Positions 1 through 7,781 of a stretch of DNA of 64,000 nt are shown here, in pieces (positions within the stretch are counted from its first letter, which is position 1; every line of letters begins with the position of its first letter). The position numbers and the translations under genes are program-made. Source of the stretch: Sporofaciens musculi (GTDB lineage: Bacteria; Bacillota; Clostridia; Lachnospirales; Lachnospiraceae); the NCBI RefSeq assembly GCF_009830285.1, contig NZ_WUQX01000001.1, positions 1,054,501 to 1,118,500 of the forward strand, given 5' to 3'. The notes beneath the pieces were generated by a model, which had not been told where the DNA came from, searched no databases, and worked only from the letters and a program-made list of their open reading frames with translations.

Positions 1-2
1 TT

Positions 3-71
3 GGAGAAGGGTTAGGCTATTTTTATACTGCTTTGGAGGAATGTGAAATTGATATTTCTCAGATTCATTAG
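3..71 (+). CDS. 3' end of an unidentified gene, cut by the window edge
   Basis: An open frame runs in from the left edge and stops at TAG 69-71, giving the C-terminal residues GEGLGYFYTALEECEIDISQ-IH. I do not recognise the family from so few residues. It could also be a chance open frame, since nothing upstream is visible. From 72 to about 247 I see AT-rich sequence without a convincing gene. Confidence 0.3.
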   Translation, partial: GEGLGYFYTALEECEIDISQIH

Positions 72-247
72 GAATACTGGCAAAGTTCTGGACGTCTATA
101 TTTACAGTCACATTTTTCTGATGAACAATATAAACACCTACGTTTACTATTCATATTAATAGAAAATGAATATATAATGTAAAGCTGTCAGAGTTAATTT
201 TGAAAATTTGGATTTTTATCGAGAATATTAATGGAAGATGAATCGTA

Positions 248-290
248 ATAAAAAGAGCAGAGCATATATCACTTACATGCTCTGCTCTGC
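248..290 (-). terminator. Rho-independent terminator of the CAP-domain gene
   Basis: Perfect 12-bp stem (254-265 with 277-288, AGAGCAGAGCAT / ATGCTCTGCTCT) with an 11-nt loop. Read on the minus strand it is followed by a run of T. It lies just past the stop of the minus-strand gene that ends at 302. Confidence 0.85.
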
Positions 291-301
291 AACGTCAAAT
301 T

Positions 302-2566
302 TTAGACCATTTTGCGTTTCCAAACACCCAAAATAGCAATAACTGACATTCCTAACAACAAAATATATATCCCTGCATCTGTGAGATCACCGGTCTTAGG
401 TGAACGGCTGCTGTTACTACTAGTCGTGTTTTTGGCAGTCGTCATACTGTTTGAAGACTGTTTCGCAATTTTAAATGTTGTCGCAGCCTTACCGTCTTTA
501 AATATAATCTCTATTGTATGCGCCCCATCTTTTAAGGTATTCAGATAAGAAGGTTTAAGCGTTACGATTGTGCTTCCGCTTGTTACACTATAATTCATTG
601 GGTCTACAACAGAGCCGTCTATTCTAACCTCTACAAACAGAGAAATATCAGCATCTGCACAGAAAGTCAGCTCTTTGTTTGAATTCATAACCCATGTGCT
701 GCCAGCGCCTTTTATTATCTTATAATTCGGCAGCTTTTCAATAATTTCAGTCCTTGTTATCTTACATATCTGGCAGGTATAGGTCTTAACGCCCTCTGTC
801 TGTCGTGTAGGTTCAGTCGTAATAACACCATTATCCCACTGATGCCCCTTTGCCGGAATCACTTTCAAACCTTCCAGCGTCTCGCCGCATACAGTACAAC
901 GGATTCCAGCTTCATGTCCGCTTTCTGTACAGGTTGCTTCTAATGCAGCAACGTTTTCCTTTACATGCCCCTTTGACGGTACAATATTACCTTTTTCTAA
1001 AACGGTATTACAGAGTTTACAAATCTGATCCCCAGTATATCCGGCTTCAATACAAGTTGCATCCTTCTGATTTGTCAGAATTGGCTGATGTCCTTTTGGA
1101 ATCACCTGGCTGTCTTTTACAGCATCACATTTGCTGCAATGGATGGACTTACTTCCGTCGGTTGTACAAGCTGCTTCCTTGTCGATCGTATAATCAGTTT
1201 CCCACACATGTCCTTTGATGACCAGGCCTCGTGTCTCTGTAAAGGCACATACAGAGCATACTCTTTTATCACTTCCGGTATTCTCGCAATCAGGTGAGGC
1301 AATCTGCTTCCATTCGCCAAAAGAATGGCCTAATGCTGGTATATTTTCTCCTTTTGAAACTTCTTTGCCACAGACGATACATACCTCGTCACCGGTATAT
1401 CCAGCTTCAGTACAAGAGGCTTCCGTCTTGTTTTTCGTCTCTGTTTTATGTTCTGCGGCGCCGATTGTCTCTGTTTTAGTACCCCCACATTTAGTACATG
1501 AATAAGTAATTACTCCGCCGGTCTCACAGGTAGCGCCGTCGGCAAGCTTGCCTGAGTCCCATTTGTGCCCTGTTTTCGGAATAGCAGAGCCTTTTTCTAA
1601 TATCTCGCCGCAAACGGTACATACTTTATCGCCGGTATATCCGTCTTCCTCGCAGGTTGCGCTTTTCTTATTTTTTATTTCTTCTTTGTGTCCTAATGCC
1701 GGAAGCTCGGTCTGGGCCTTGATGACAGTATTGCATATGGAGCAATGGGAACCTTCGGTCTTGCCTGTTGTGGTACAGGTCGCTGCTACCGCCGGATCGA
1801 CTACTTCATTATGCCCTGTCTTTGGGATGGTTTCAGTTCTGGTTTCGTCGCATTCCGTACAGGTATACTTTTTCTCCCCGACTTCTGTACAGGTTGCCTT
1901 TTTAGTCACAGTCCCTTTATCCCATACATGATTGTGACCTTTGACTGCTATCGAGACAGTTCTTGTAGAGTCGTCTGCCGGTGTTGCTGCCATCTGTGAG
2001 GCAGGGCTTCTGAATTCCTGCACCCAGTAATGTGTTCCATTATAATATACATGGCCGACAGCAAATGCCGTGAAATCGTCAGACAACATATTACGTCTAT
2101 GTCCCTGACCATTATATTTGTCGTTCTTCTCTTGCCATGCTGTAAATACTGCTTCGGAAGTTGTGTACCCATATGCAATATTCTCTCCGGCATAGCGAGT
2201 AGTTCCTTCATACGCAGTAAAGCAATCTTCTCCATTTGGTCTTGTATGATGAAGTTTATAGTTATATGCAATCTCAGCCGCCCGAAGCATTGCAGCCTTT
2301 TCTAGCTCGTAATCATAGACAAGCGTACTGCCTTTACAATTACTTTTGGTCTGATTGTCCTCATTCCAATACCAGTTCTCACCTCCAGTTCTGAAATCGT
2401 TTACCATTTTCAGCATCTCACGGGCTTCTGTCTGTCCGTATTGCACACTAAGCGTCTTTGTGACAGTGCCGTCTGCAGCATTTGTTACAATGGTTGTACT
2501 TCCCAGAAGCAAAAGCATTGCAAATACGAATGCTGCAATTTGCCTGCATTTTTTGCAAATGTCCAT
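302..2566 (-). CDS. Sortase-anchored CAP/SCP-domain protein with ten Cys-rich repeats
   Basis: The 754-residue protein is predicted to be secreted and wall-anchored. A signal peptide covers about residues 1-31. A CAP (SCP/PR1-like) domain follows at about 45-190, with HHTRPNG, GENIAYG and GHRRNML motifs. Then come ten Cys-rich repeats of about 45-60 residues, each of the form A-T-C-x(3)-G-x(n)-C-x2-C-x(n)-IP-x-x-GH (about 215-635). The paired CxxC and GH residues suggest small metal-binding or disulfide modules. A beta-rich domain precedes the C-terminal sorting signal SPKTGD, a membrane helix and KRK tail. The SPKTG form departs from the classic LPxTG. The biological target is unknown. The gene is monocistronic, with a good promoter at 2623-2651 and a terminator at 248-290. 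Confidence 0.88.
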   Translation of the reverse strand: MDICKKCRQIAAFVFAMLLLLGSTTIVTNAADGTVTKTLSVQYGQTEAREMLKMVNDFRTGGENWYWNEDNQTKSNCKGSTLVYDYELEKAAMLRAAEIAYNYKLHHTRPNGEDCFTAYEGTTRYAGENIAYGYTTSEAVFTAWQEKNDKYNGQGHRRNMLSDDFTAFAVGHVYYNGTHYWVQEFRSPASQMAATPADDSTRTVSIAVKGHNHVWDKGTVTKKATCTEVGEKKYTCTECDETRTETIPKTGHNEVVDPAVAATCTTTGKTEGSHCSICNTVIKAQTELPALGHKEEIKNKKSATCEEDGYTGDKVCTVCGEILEKGSAIPKTGHKWDSGKLADGATCETGGVITYSCTKCGGTKTETIGAAEHKTETKNKTEASCTEAGYTGDEVCIVCGKEVSKGENIPALGHSFGEWKQIASPDCENTGSDKRVCSVCAFTETRGLVIKGHVWETDYTIDKEAACTTDGSKSIHCSKCDAVKDSQVIPKGHQPILTNQKDATCIEAGYTGDQICKLCNTVLEKGNIVPSKGHVKENVAALEATCTESGHEAGIRCTVCGETLEGLKVIPAKGHQWDNGVITTEPTRQTEGVKTYTCQICKITRTEIIEKLPNYKIIKGAGSTWVMNSNKELTFCADADISLFVEVRIDGSVVDPMNYSVTSGSTIVTLKPSYLNTLKDGAHTIEIIFKDGKAATTFKIAKQSSNSMTTAKNTTSSNSSRSPKTGDLTDAGIYILLLGMSVIAILGVWKRKMV

Positions 2567-2622
2567 TTTAATTTTACCCTCCTGTAATCATAAATTAATC
2601 TTTAAAAGATTTTGACAGTCTA

Positions 2623-2651
2623 ATTATAGTGTGTAATTGTTTTATATTCAA
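2623..2651 (-). promoter_or_regulatory. Promoter of the CAP-domain gene
   Basis: On the minus strand TTGAAT (2646-2651) and TATAAT (2623-2628) are 17 nt apart, about 55 nt upstream of the start codon, and GGAGGG lies just before that codon. The rest of the 322-nt gap (2567-2888) is AT-rich. It also holds a plus-strand TATAAT at 2822-2827 that may serve the VanZ-like gene, but no good -35 box accompanies it. Confidence 0.7.
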
Positions 2652-2888
2652 GAAAAATATATATTTTTCTTGAAGAGAGGGGAGCAGATCTGTATTTAAT
2701 TAATATCGTAATATTTTGTATCATTTTAGGTTTTGTATTGACTCAATCATTTTCAAACAGAAACGGTTATTGCTGTAAGCCAGAAGTCTTGCATATTGCG
2801 AACATGCAGACTTTGTGGTACTATAATCAGAATAAAGTGTTGTAAAATAGACATTATAAGAATGAATTCATCCGGAGGTACTTAGGCA

Positions 2889-3419
2889 TTGGATTTATAC
2901 CAGATTTTCATTACGCATAATCGTGCATGGACGATTCGGGAAATCGTCTGTTTTTCTATACTTTTCTTCATCGTAGCGGTTATCTTATTCAGACTGGTGG
3001 GGCGGCGCAAAATTGCTCTGTCCCAGGCAGTTGCGGGATTGCTTTTGCTGCTTTTTCTTGGAATTGTATTTGCATCAACTGTGTTTACACGGAATCCCAC
3101 GGGAGTTCACCGCTATGAATTAGAAGTGTTTTGGTCATGGAAAGCCGTTCGACAGGGCAGCCGTGAGATGCTAAAAGAGAACCTGCTGAATATGATTTTA
3201 TTGTTTCCGGCAGGGCTGCTTCTGCCATTTGTATTTCACAGGAAAACGTCCTGGTGGAAGGGACTTTTGATCGGTCTTACGATATCGGGAATGATTGAGA
3301 CATGCCAGCTTGTATTTTGCCGCGGGTTGTTTGAGTGGGATGATATGATACACAATGGGTTCGGCTGCATGGTGGGGTGTATATTGAGCAGCGGGCTTAT
3401 GAGATGTACAGACACATAA
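2889..3419 (+). CDS. VanZ-family membrane protein
   Basis: A 176-residue protein with about four to five hydrophobic segments (roughly residues 22-40, 46-65, 100-118, 123-140 and 152-170). The pattern ENLLNMILLFPAGLLLPF and the later ETCQLVF-RGLFEWDDMIHNGFG match the VanZ-like fold, where the acidic residues sit near the end of a helix. VanZ-like proteins are linked to low-level teicoplanin resistance in some enterococci, but most family members have no proven role. The start is TTG at 2889, placed 8 nt after CGGAGGTA. No van genes are nearby, so glycopeptide resistance should not be inferred. Confidence 0.8.
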   Translation: MDLYQIFITHNRAWTIREIVCFSILFFIVAVILFRLVGRRKIALSQAVAGLLLLLFLGIVFASTVFTRNPTGVHRYELEVFWSWKAVRQGSREMLKENLLNMILLFPAGLLLPFVFHRKTSWWKGLLIGLTISGMIETCQLVFCRGLFEWDDMIHNGFGCMVGCILSSGLMRCTDT

Positions 3420-3468
3420 AAATAAAAATCCTTCTATGTAATATAGATGACAGAAAGGGGTATTTTTG

Positions 3469-6207
3469 ATGGACGATTCATCAGAACATATCTGTATAGG
3501 CATACTTGCGCACGTTGACGCAGGCAAGACCACATTATCGGAGAGCCTGCTATATCTAAGCGGCAAGATCAGAGCATTAGGCCGCGTAGACCATAAGAAC
3601 GCATATCTGGACACCTATGAGTTGGAACGCAGCCGAGGTATTACAATCTTCTCTAAACAGGCCGTATTCAACCTTGGAGATACCCAGGTGACACTCCTTG
3701 ACACCCCAGGGCATGTGGATTTTTCCACAGAAATGGAGCGTACTTTGCAGGTATTAGATTATGCAATTCTCGTCATAAGCGGAACGGACGGTGTGCAGGG
3801 ACATACACGGACCCTATGGAGTCTATTAAGACGATACCGAATACCGGTTTTTATATTTATCAATAAGATGGACCAGGAAGGAACGAACCGCGAAAAACTT
3901 CTTTGCGAATTGAAGAAGCATCTGGACGGCGCCTGCGTCGCTTTTGACCAAGAGGGGGAGGCTCTCCATGAAGAACTGGCAATGTGCGAAGAAGCTGCCC
4001 TTGAAGAATATCTGGAAAACGGCGCACTTAAGGAGGAGACCATCATACGCCTGATTGCTAAGAGAAATGTGTACCCCTGTTATTTTGGTTCTGCATTGAA
4101 GCTTTATGGCGTGGGGGAATTTATGGAAGGGCTTGAACACTATATGCGTGCAAGAGCTTTTATTTCCTGGGAAAACGAAAAAAGCAGGGCAGTATCAGGC
4201 AAGAGCCAGAAAAGCTTTGGGGCAAAGGTGTTCAAGATATCCAGAGATACCCAGGGAACTCGTCTGACCCATCTGAGGGTTACGCAAGGCACTCTGAAAG
4301 TAAAGGATATTTTGACCCAAGGCTTGGAGGCGCCAGAGCCGTGGGAAGAAAAGGTCAACCAGATTCGCATCTATTCCGGAGAAAAATACGAGATGGTTTC
4401 AGAGGCAAAAACAGGATGTGTATGTGCGGTCACTGGGCTTAATCATACATATCCAGGCGAGGGCCTGGGTGGGGAGAAGGCCTCCGGCACTCCGGTATTA
4501 GAGCCGGTGCTGAATTACCGTGTCTGTTTGCCGGAAGGATGCGACGCTCATACAATGCTTAAAGACCTCCGGCAGTTGGAGGAGGAGGACCCTATGCTTC
4601 GGATTGTGTGGGACGAGGAATTAGGGGAAATCTATGCGCAGCTCATGGGGGCGGTGCAGATAGAGATTCTGCAAAGCCTGGTAAAAGAGCGTTTTCATAC
4701 AGAAATAACATTTGATACAGGAAATATTGTCTATAAGGAAACCATAAGGAATACCGTAGAAGGAGTCGGGCATTTTGAGCCTCTCCGTCATTATGCAGAG
4801 GTGCATCTTTTGTTAGAGCCAGGAGAGCCAGGAAGCGGAGTGGTGTTGGAGGCAGATTTAAGCGAGGATGAGCTGGATGGAAACTGGCAGCGGTTGGTTC
4901 TTACCCATCTGGCGGAACGAGAGCACCGCGGCATATTGACAGGGGCGGCGGTTACGGATATACGAATCACTCTGATTGCGGGACAGGCTCACCCGAAGCA
5001 TACCGAGGGCGGAGATTTCCGGCAGGCGACATACCGAGCCGTCAGACAGGGATTGATGCAGGCCGATAGCATTTTGCTGGAGCCCTATTATGAATATTGT
5101 CTGGAGTTGCCGTCAGAGATGGTGGGGAGGGCAATGACAGATATCCGCAAGATGTGCGGGGAATTTGAGCAGCCGGAGATAGCGGGTGAGACGGCGTTAC
5201 TTCGGGGAAAAGCGCCGGTGGCAACCATGCGGGATTATCAGATAGAGGTTCACAGTTATTCCAGAGGCAGGGGGCGGCTGACCTGTACGTTTAAGGGGTA
5301 TGAGCCTTGCCATAATGCGCAGGAGATCATAGAGGAGAAGGGGTATGAGCCGGAACGGGATTTGGAGAATCCCACGGGTTCGGTATTCTGCGCCCATGGG
5401 GCAGGATTTGTTGTGCCATGGAATCAGGTGCCGGAGTATATGCATATTGAGAGCGTGCTTGAGAAAAAGGCAAGACAAAAGAACACAGAGAGTATGGTGC
5501 AGCAAGCAGGTATGAAGCATGGAGTAGCGTTTAGCCGGACAAGCTTCACCCAGGAGGAGGAAAAGGAGTTAGAGGAGATATTTATCCGTACTTACGGAAA
5601 GATAGAACGGAGGACCTCCGCAGATTCCAGATATGTCCCAGGCGGGCTGGAGAAAAAGAGGCATAAGAAGGAAGAAGCGGTTCAGGAGTATCTTCTGGTG
5701 GACGGATATAACGTCATATTTGCATGGAATGATTTAAAAGAGTTGGCTAAGGTAAACATTGATGCGGCGCGAAATAAACTGATGGATATTCTTTGTAATT
5801 ATCAGGGATTCCGAAGATGCGTCGTTATCTTGGTGTTTGACGCCTACAAAGTGGACGGCTATGCGCTTGAAATCCAGAAATACCACAATATCCATGTAGT
5901 GTACACCAAGGAGGCAGAGACAGCGGACCAGTATATTGAGAAGGTGGTTCACCAGATTGGAAGAAAGTATCATGTAACCGTGGTGACCTCAGACAGCGTA
6001 GAGCAGGTTGTCACTCTGGGACAGGGTGGTACGCTGATTTCCTCCAGAGAATTCAAGGAAGAAGTAGAGCTTGTAAGAAGGCTGATTCGGGAGGAATACG
6101 CAAGCAGGAGAGAGGCGGGGAAGAATTATCTGTTTGATCATATGGATGAGAAGATGGCCAAACAGATGGAAGATGTTAGGCTTGGGCGGAAGGACTCCAT
6201 AGAATAA
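3469..6207 (+). CDS. TetM-like translational GTPase fused to a C-terminal NYN (YacP/Rae1-like) nuclease domain
   Basis: The 912-residue protein starts with an EF-G/TetM-type GTPase: G1 AHVDAGKTT, switch RGITI, G3 DTPGH, G4 NKMD and G5 SALK. Domains II-V of the ribosomal-protection family continue to about residue 690. A charged linker leads to an NYN domain at about 740-880, with the acidic residues of VDGYN (about 745), FDAYK (about 791) and TSDSVEQ (about 841). This domain resembles Bacillus YacP/Rae1, a ribosome-dependent mRNA endonuclease. TetM is about 640 residues, so the extra 270 residues are real. In domain IV the TetM YSPVS loop position reads AHPKH, so tetracycline protection is doubtful. 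ATG 3469 follows AAAGGGG by 8 nt. A TTG one codon earlier is the alternative start. Confidence 0.88.
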   Translation: MDDSSEHICIGILAHVDAGKTTLSESLLYLSGKIRALGRVDHKNAYLDTYELERSRGITIFSKQAVFNLGDTQVTLLDTPGHVDFSTEMERTLQVLDYAILVISGTDGVQGHTRTLWSLLRRYRIPVFIFINKMDQEGTNREKLLCELKKHLDGACVAFDQEGEALHEELAMCEEAALEEYLENGALKEETIIRLIAKRNVYPCYFGSALKLYGVGEFMEGLEHYMRARAFISWENEKSRAVSGKSQKSFGAKVFKISRDTQGTRLTHLRVTQGTLKVKDILTQGLEAPEPWEEKVNQIRIYSGEKYEMVSEAKTGCVCAVTGLNHTYPGEGLGGEKASGTPVLEPVLNYRVCLPEGCDAHTMLKDLRQLEEEDPMLRIVWDEELGEIYAQLMGAVQIEILQSLVKERFHTEITFDTGNIVYKETIRNTVEGVGHFEPLRHYAEVHLLLEPGEPGSGVVLEADLSEDELDGNWQRLVLTHLAEREHRGILTGAAVTDIRITLIAGQAHPKHTEGGDFRQATYRAVRQGLMQADSILLEPYYEYCLELPSEMVGRAMTDIRKMCGEFEQPEIAGETALLRGKAPVATMRDYQIEVHSYSRGRGRLTCTFKGYEPCHNAQEIIEEKGYEPERDLENPTGSVFCAHGAGFVVPWNQVPEYMHIESVLEKKARQKNTESMVQQAGMKHGVAFSRTSFTQEEEKELEEIFIRTYGKIERRTSADSRYVPGGLEKKRHKKEEAVQEYLLVDGYNVIFAWNDLKELAKVNIDAARNKLMDILCNYQGFRRCVVILVFDAYKVDGYALEIQKYHNIHVVYTKEAETADQYIEKVVHQIGRKYHVTVVTSDSVEQVVTLGQGGTLISSREFKEEVELVRRLIREEYASRREAGKNYLFDHMDEKMAKQMEDVRLGRKDSIE

Positions 6208-6212
6208 AAGAG

Positions 6213-6356
6213 GTAACAGTTCAGCCTGCAACCGCGCACTTGCTGCGCGGTTAGCAGCCAATGAATTGGAGCAGCTGGGAATCAGCCTCTTTGCCGCAGG
6301 CAAACTTTAAAATGGGCGGATTCCGTAACAGTGAAGCCGGAAGGCTGAACTGTTAC
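6213..6356. repeat. 144-bp structured inverted-repeat element, copy 1 (MITE-like)
   Basis: The ends are a perfect 14-bp inverted repeat: GTAACAGTTCAGCC (6213-6226) and its complement (6343-6356). Inside are a 9-bp hairpin (6230-6238/6244-6252), a stem GGAATCAGCC/GGCGGATTCC (6278-6287/6315-6324) enclosing a 6-bp hairpin (6290-6295/6299-6304), and a segment 6325-6338 that can pair with the same 3' arm as the left end. A second element with the same length and fold lies at 54753-54896. No target duplication is visible here. Confidence 0.75.
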
Positions 6357-6385
6357 ATTTTTATCTTTAAATAGTTCATTAATAC

Positions 6386-6414
6386 TTGACAATTCTTTCA
6401 GATTGTTCTATTCT
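6386..6414 (+). promoter_or_regulatory. Promoter of the Met/Cys-rich peptide transcript
   Basis: TTGACA (6386-6391), a 17-nt spacer and TATTCT (6409-6414). The start of transcription would be near 6421, leaving a leader of about 87 nt. The leader contains an internal hairpin (TGACAG ... CTGTCA with CAGAG/CTCTG inside) before the peptide start at 6508. Confidence 0.7.
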
Positions 6415-6507
6415 ACTATAGAGCTGTAGAGAAATGAAGTGACAGAGAGCTCTGTATACTGTCAGGCTTTACAGTTTCTATAGAATGACAGGGAAGGAGA
6501 ACCAGAT

Positions 6508-6603
6508 ATGAAGGCGACGTTTCATCAGAATATGAACCAGAATATGATGATGACAGGCTGTGTTGATATGTGCATGATGTGCATGATGAACATGGCTTAT
6601 TAG
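6508..6603 (+). CDS. 31-residue Met/Cys-rich peptide upstream of metNIQ
   Basis: ATG at 6508 is preceded by a strong GGGAAGGAGA site 7 nt away and runs to TAG 6601-6603. Of 31 residues, 11 are Met and 3 are Cys, including MMM and the run MCMMCMMNM near the end. An intrinsic terminator sits 57 nt past the stop, and the methionine transporter genes follow. This layout (promoter, peptide full of the regulated amino acid, terminator, transport operon) is what a leader-peptide attenuator looks like. The alternatives are a small metal-binding peptide, as Met/Cys/His could hold copper, or an independent gene. No family is recognised. Confidence 0.7.
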   Translation: MKATFHQNMNQNMMMTGCVDMCMMCMMNMAY

Positions 6604-6659
6604 TGTATGCGTCTGATTATCTGATTTTTGACATACTATTGTTATTGGGTAGAGTGTAG

Positions 6660-6691
6660 GGAGCAGGTACGGCGTGTACTTGTTCCTTTTT
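6660..6691 (+). terminator. Intrinsic terminator between the Met/Cys-rich peptide and metN
   Basis: An 11-bp stem (GGAGCAGGTAC 6660-6670 with GTACTTGTTCC 6676-6686, two G-U pairs), a 5-nt loop and five T (6687-6691). Its 3' arm can alternatively pair with GGGAACA at 6710-6716. I found no clear upstream antiterminator sequence by eye. Confidence 0.82.
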
Positions 6692-6695
6692 GTAG

Positions 6696-6723
6696 TTCAT
6701 ACAGACAATGGGAACAGTATAAT
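6696..6723 (+). promoter_or_regulatory. Possible metN promoter downstream of the terminator
   Basis: A perfect TATAAT (6718-6723) lies 16 nt after TTCATA (6696-6701, 4 of 6 matches to TTGACA). If active, it starts transcription about 20 nt before metN and bypasses the terminator, which would weaken an attenuation model. A second promoter-like pair (TTGACA 6628-6633, TAGAGT 6650-6655) would also start inside the terminator stem. Confidence 0.45.
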
Positions 6724-6749
6724 GTAATAAACAGAGAGGAGAAAAGCAC

Positions 6750-7781
6750 ATGGCGCAGATTGAAGTAAGGCATCTGTCGAAGACATTTACTTCAAAAGAT
6801 GTGAAGGTCAATGCATTGAGGGACATTAACCTTGAGATAGAACAGGGAGACATCTATGGAATCATAGGCATGTCCGGTGCAGGAAAGAGTACGCTGGTAC
6901 GGTGTTTGAATTATCTGGAAAAGCCCACCGTGGGAGAGGTTTGGGTTGAGGGAAAAGAGCTTGGAGGAATGTTGGAGAAAGAGCTTCTGAAACAGAGGAA
7001 GGATATTGCGATGATTTTTCAGCATTTTAACCTGCTGATGCAGAAAAATGTGGTGGATAACGTAAGCTTCCCTCTATTGATTCAGGGTGTCAAGAAGAAG
7101 GAGGCTAGGAAGCGGGCGAAGGAATTGTTGGGAATCGTAGGGCTTGAGGAGAAGGCTCTGGCGTATCCTGCACAGCTTTCCGGCGGACAGAAGCAGAGGG
7201 TTGCCATTGCAAGGGCGTTGGCGTCAGATCCGCGGATTCTTTTGTGCGACGAGGCCACCAGCGCTCTCGACCCTCAGACAACAGCCTCCATCCTTGAGCT
7301 TTTGAAGGATATCAACAATCGCTTTGGAATTACTATTGTAATTATCACCCATCAGATGTCGGTGATTCGTAAAATTTGCAGCCATGTGGCGATTATGTCA
7401 CTGGGGGAAATCAAAGAACAGGGACGGGTGGACGAGATTTTCAGCCATCCAAAGACCAAAGAAGCAAGGGAGTTGATTCTGAAGGATATGGAGGGCGAGG
7501 GACCGGTGAACCTTGCGAAGCCGCAGGAGAGGCTTAAGGAGGCAAAGAAGATTCGGATTGTATTTTCGGAGAACTCATCCTTCGAGCCTGTGATTGCCAA
7601 TATGGTTTTAAAGACTGGCAGACCTGTGAATATCCTTCGTGCGGATACCAAGAATGTGGGAGGAATCGCCAAGGGAGAGATGATTTTGGGGCTTCCTGAC
7701 GACAAGAGCCTGCAGCAGGAGATTGAGGATTATATCAGAGAGAGAGGATTGGAGATTGAGGAGGTGACAGGGGATGTTTAG
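6750..7781 (+). CDS. metN: Methionine ABC transporter ATP-binding protein
   Basis: A 343-residue ATPase that powers uptake of methionine at the cytoplasmic membrane. It has Walker A GMSGAGKST (about residue 38), Q-loop FQHFN, signature LSGGQKQR (about 138) and Walker B LLCDEATSALD (about 161). A C-terminal NIL domain of about 80 residues (from about 264) is the family's methionine-sensing regulatory domain and supports MetN rather than another amino-acid ATPase. The gene follows AGAGAGGAG and overlaps metI by 8 nt. Whether it is transcribed from its own promoter or by readthrough of the upstream terminator is open. Confidence 0.95.
   Translation: MAQIEVRHLSKTFTSKDVKVNALRDINLEIEQGDIYGIIGMSGAGKSTLVRCLNYLEKPTVGEVWVEGKELGGMLEKELLKQRKDIAMIFQHFNLLMQKNVVDNVSFPLLIQGVKKKEARKRAKELLGIVGLEEKALAYPAQLSGGQKQRVAIARALASDPRILLCDEATSALDPQTTASILELLKDINNRFGITIVIITHQMSVIRKICSHVAIMSLGEIKEQGRVDEIFSHPKTKEARELILKDMEGEGPVNLAKPQERLKEAKKIRIVFSENSSFEPVIANMVLKTGRPVNILRADTKNVGGIAKGEMILGLPDDKSLQQEIEDYIRERGLEIEEVTGDV

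Noticed and set aside
850..2305. Several plus-strand open frames opposite the CAP-domain gene
   Set aside because: They are antisense shadows of a strongly supported gene, lack ribosome-binding sites and show biased composition.
2889..3419. Glycopeptide resistance by VanZ
   Set aside because: No vanH, vanA or vanX genes are nearby, and most VanZ-like proteins have no resistance role.
3469..6207. Calling the GTPase a tetracycline resistance gene
   Set aside because: The key TetM loop YSPVS reads AHPKH and the protein carries an extra nuclease domain, so resistance is not supported.
6628..6655. Additional promoter TTGACA-16-TAGAGT before metN
   Set aside because: It would start inside the terminator stem, and the -10 is poor. 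It is mentioned only as an alternative.
6421..6749. SAM riboswitch or Met T-box upstream of metN
   Set aside because: Neither the SAM-I core nor the T-box GGTGG-type motif could be found. The features seen are a Met-rich frame and a terminator.
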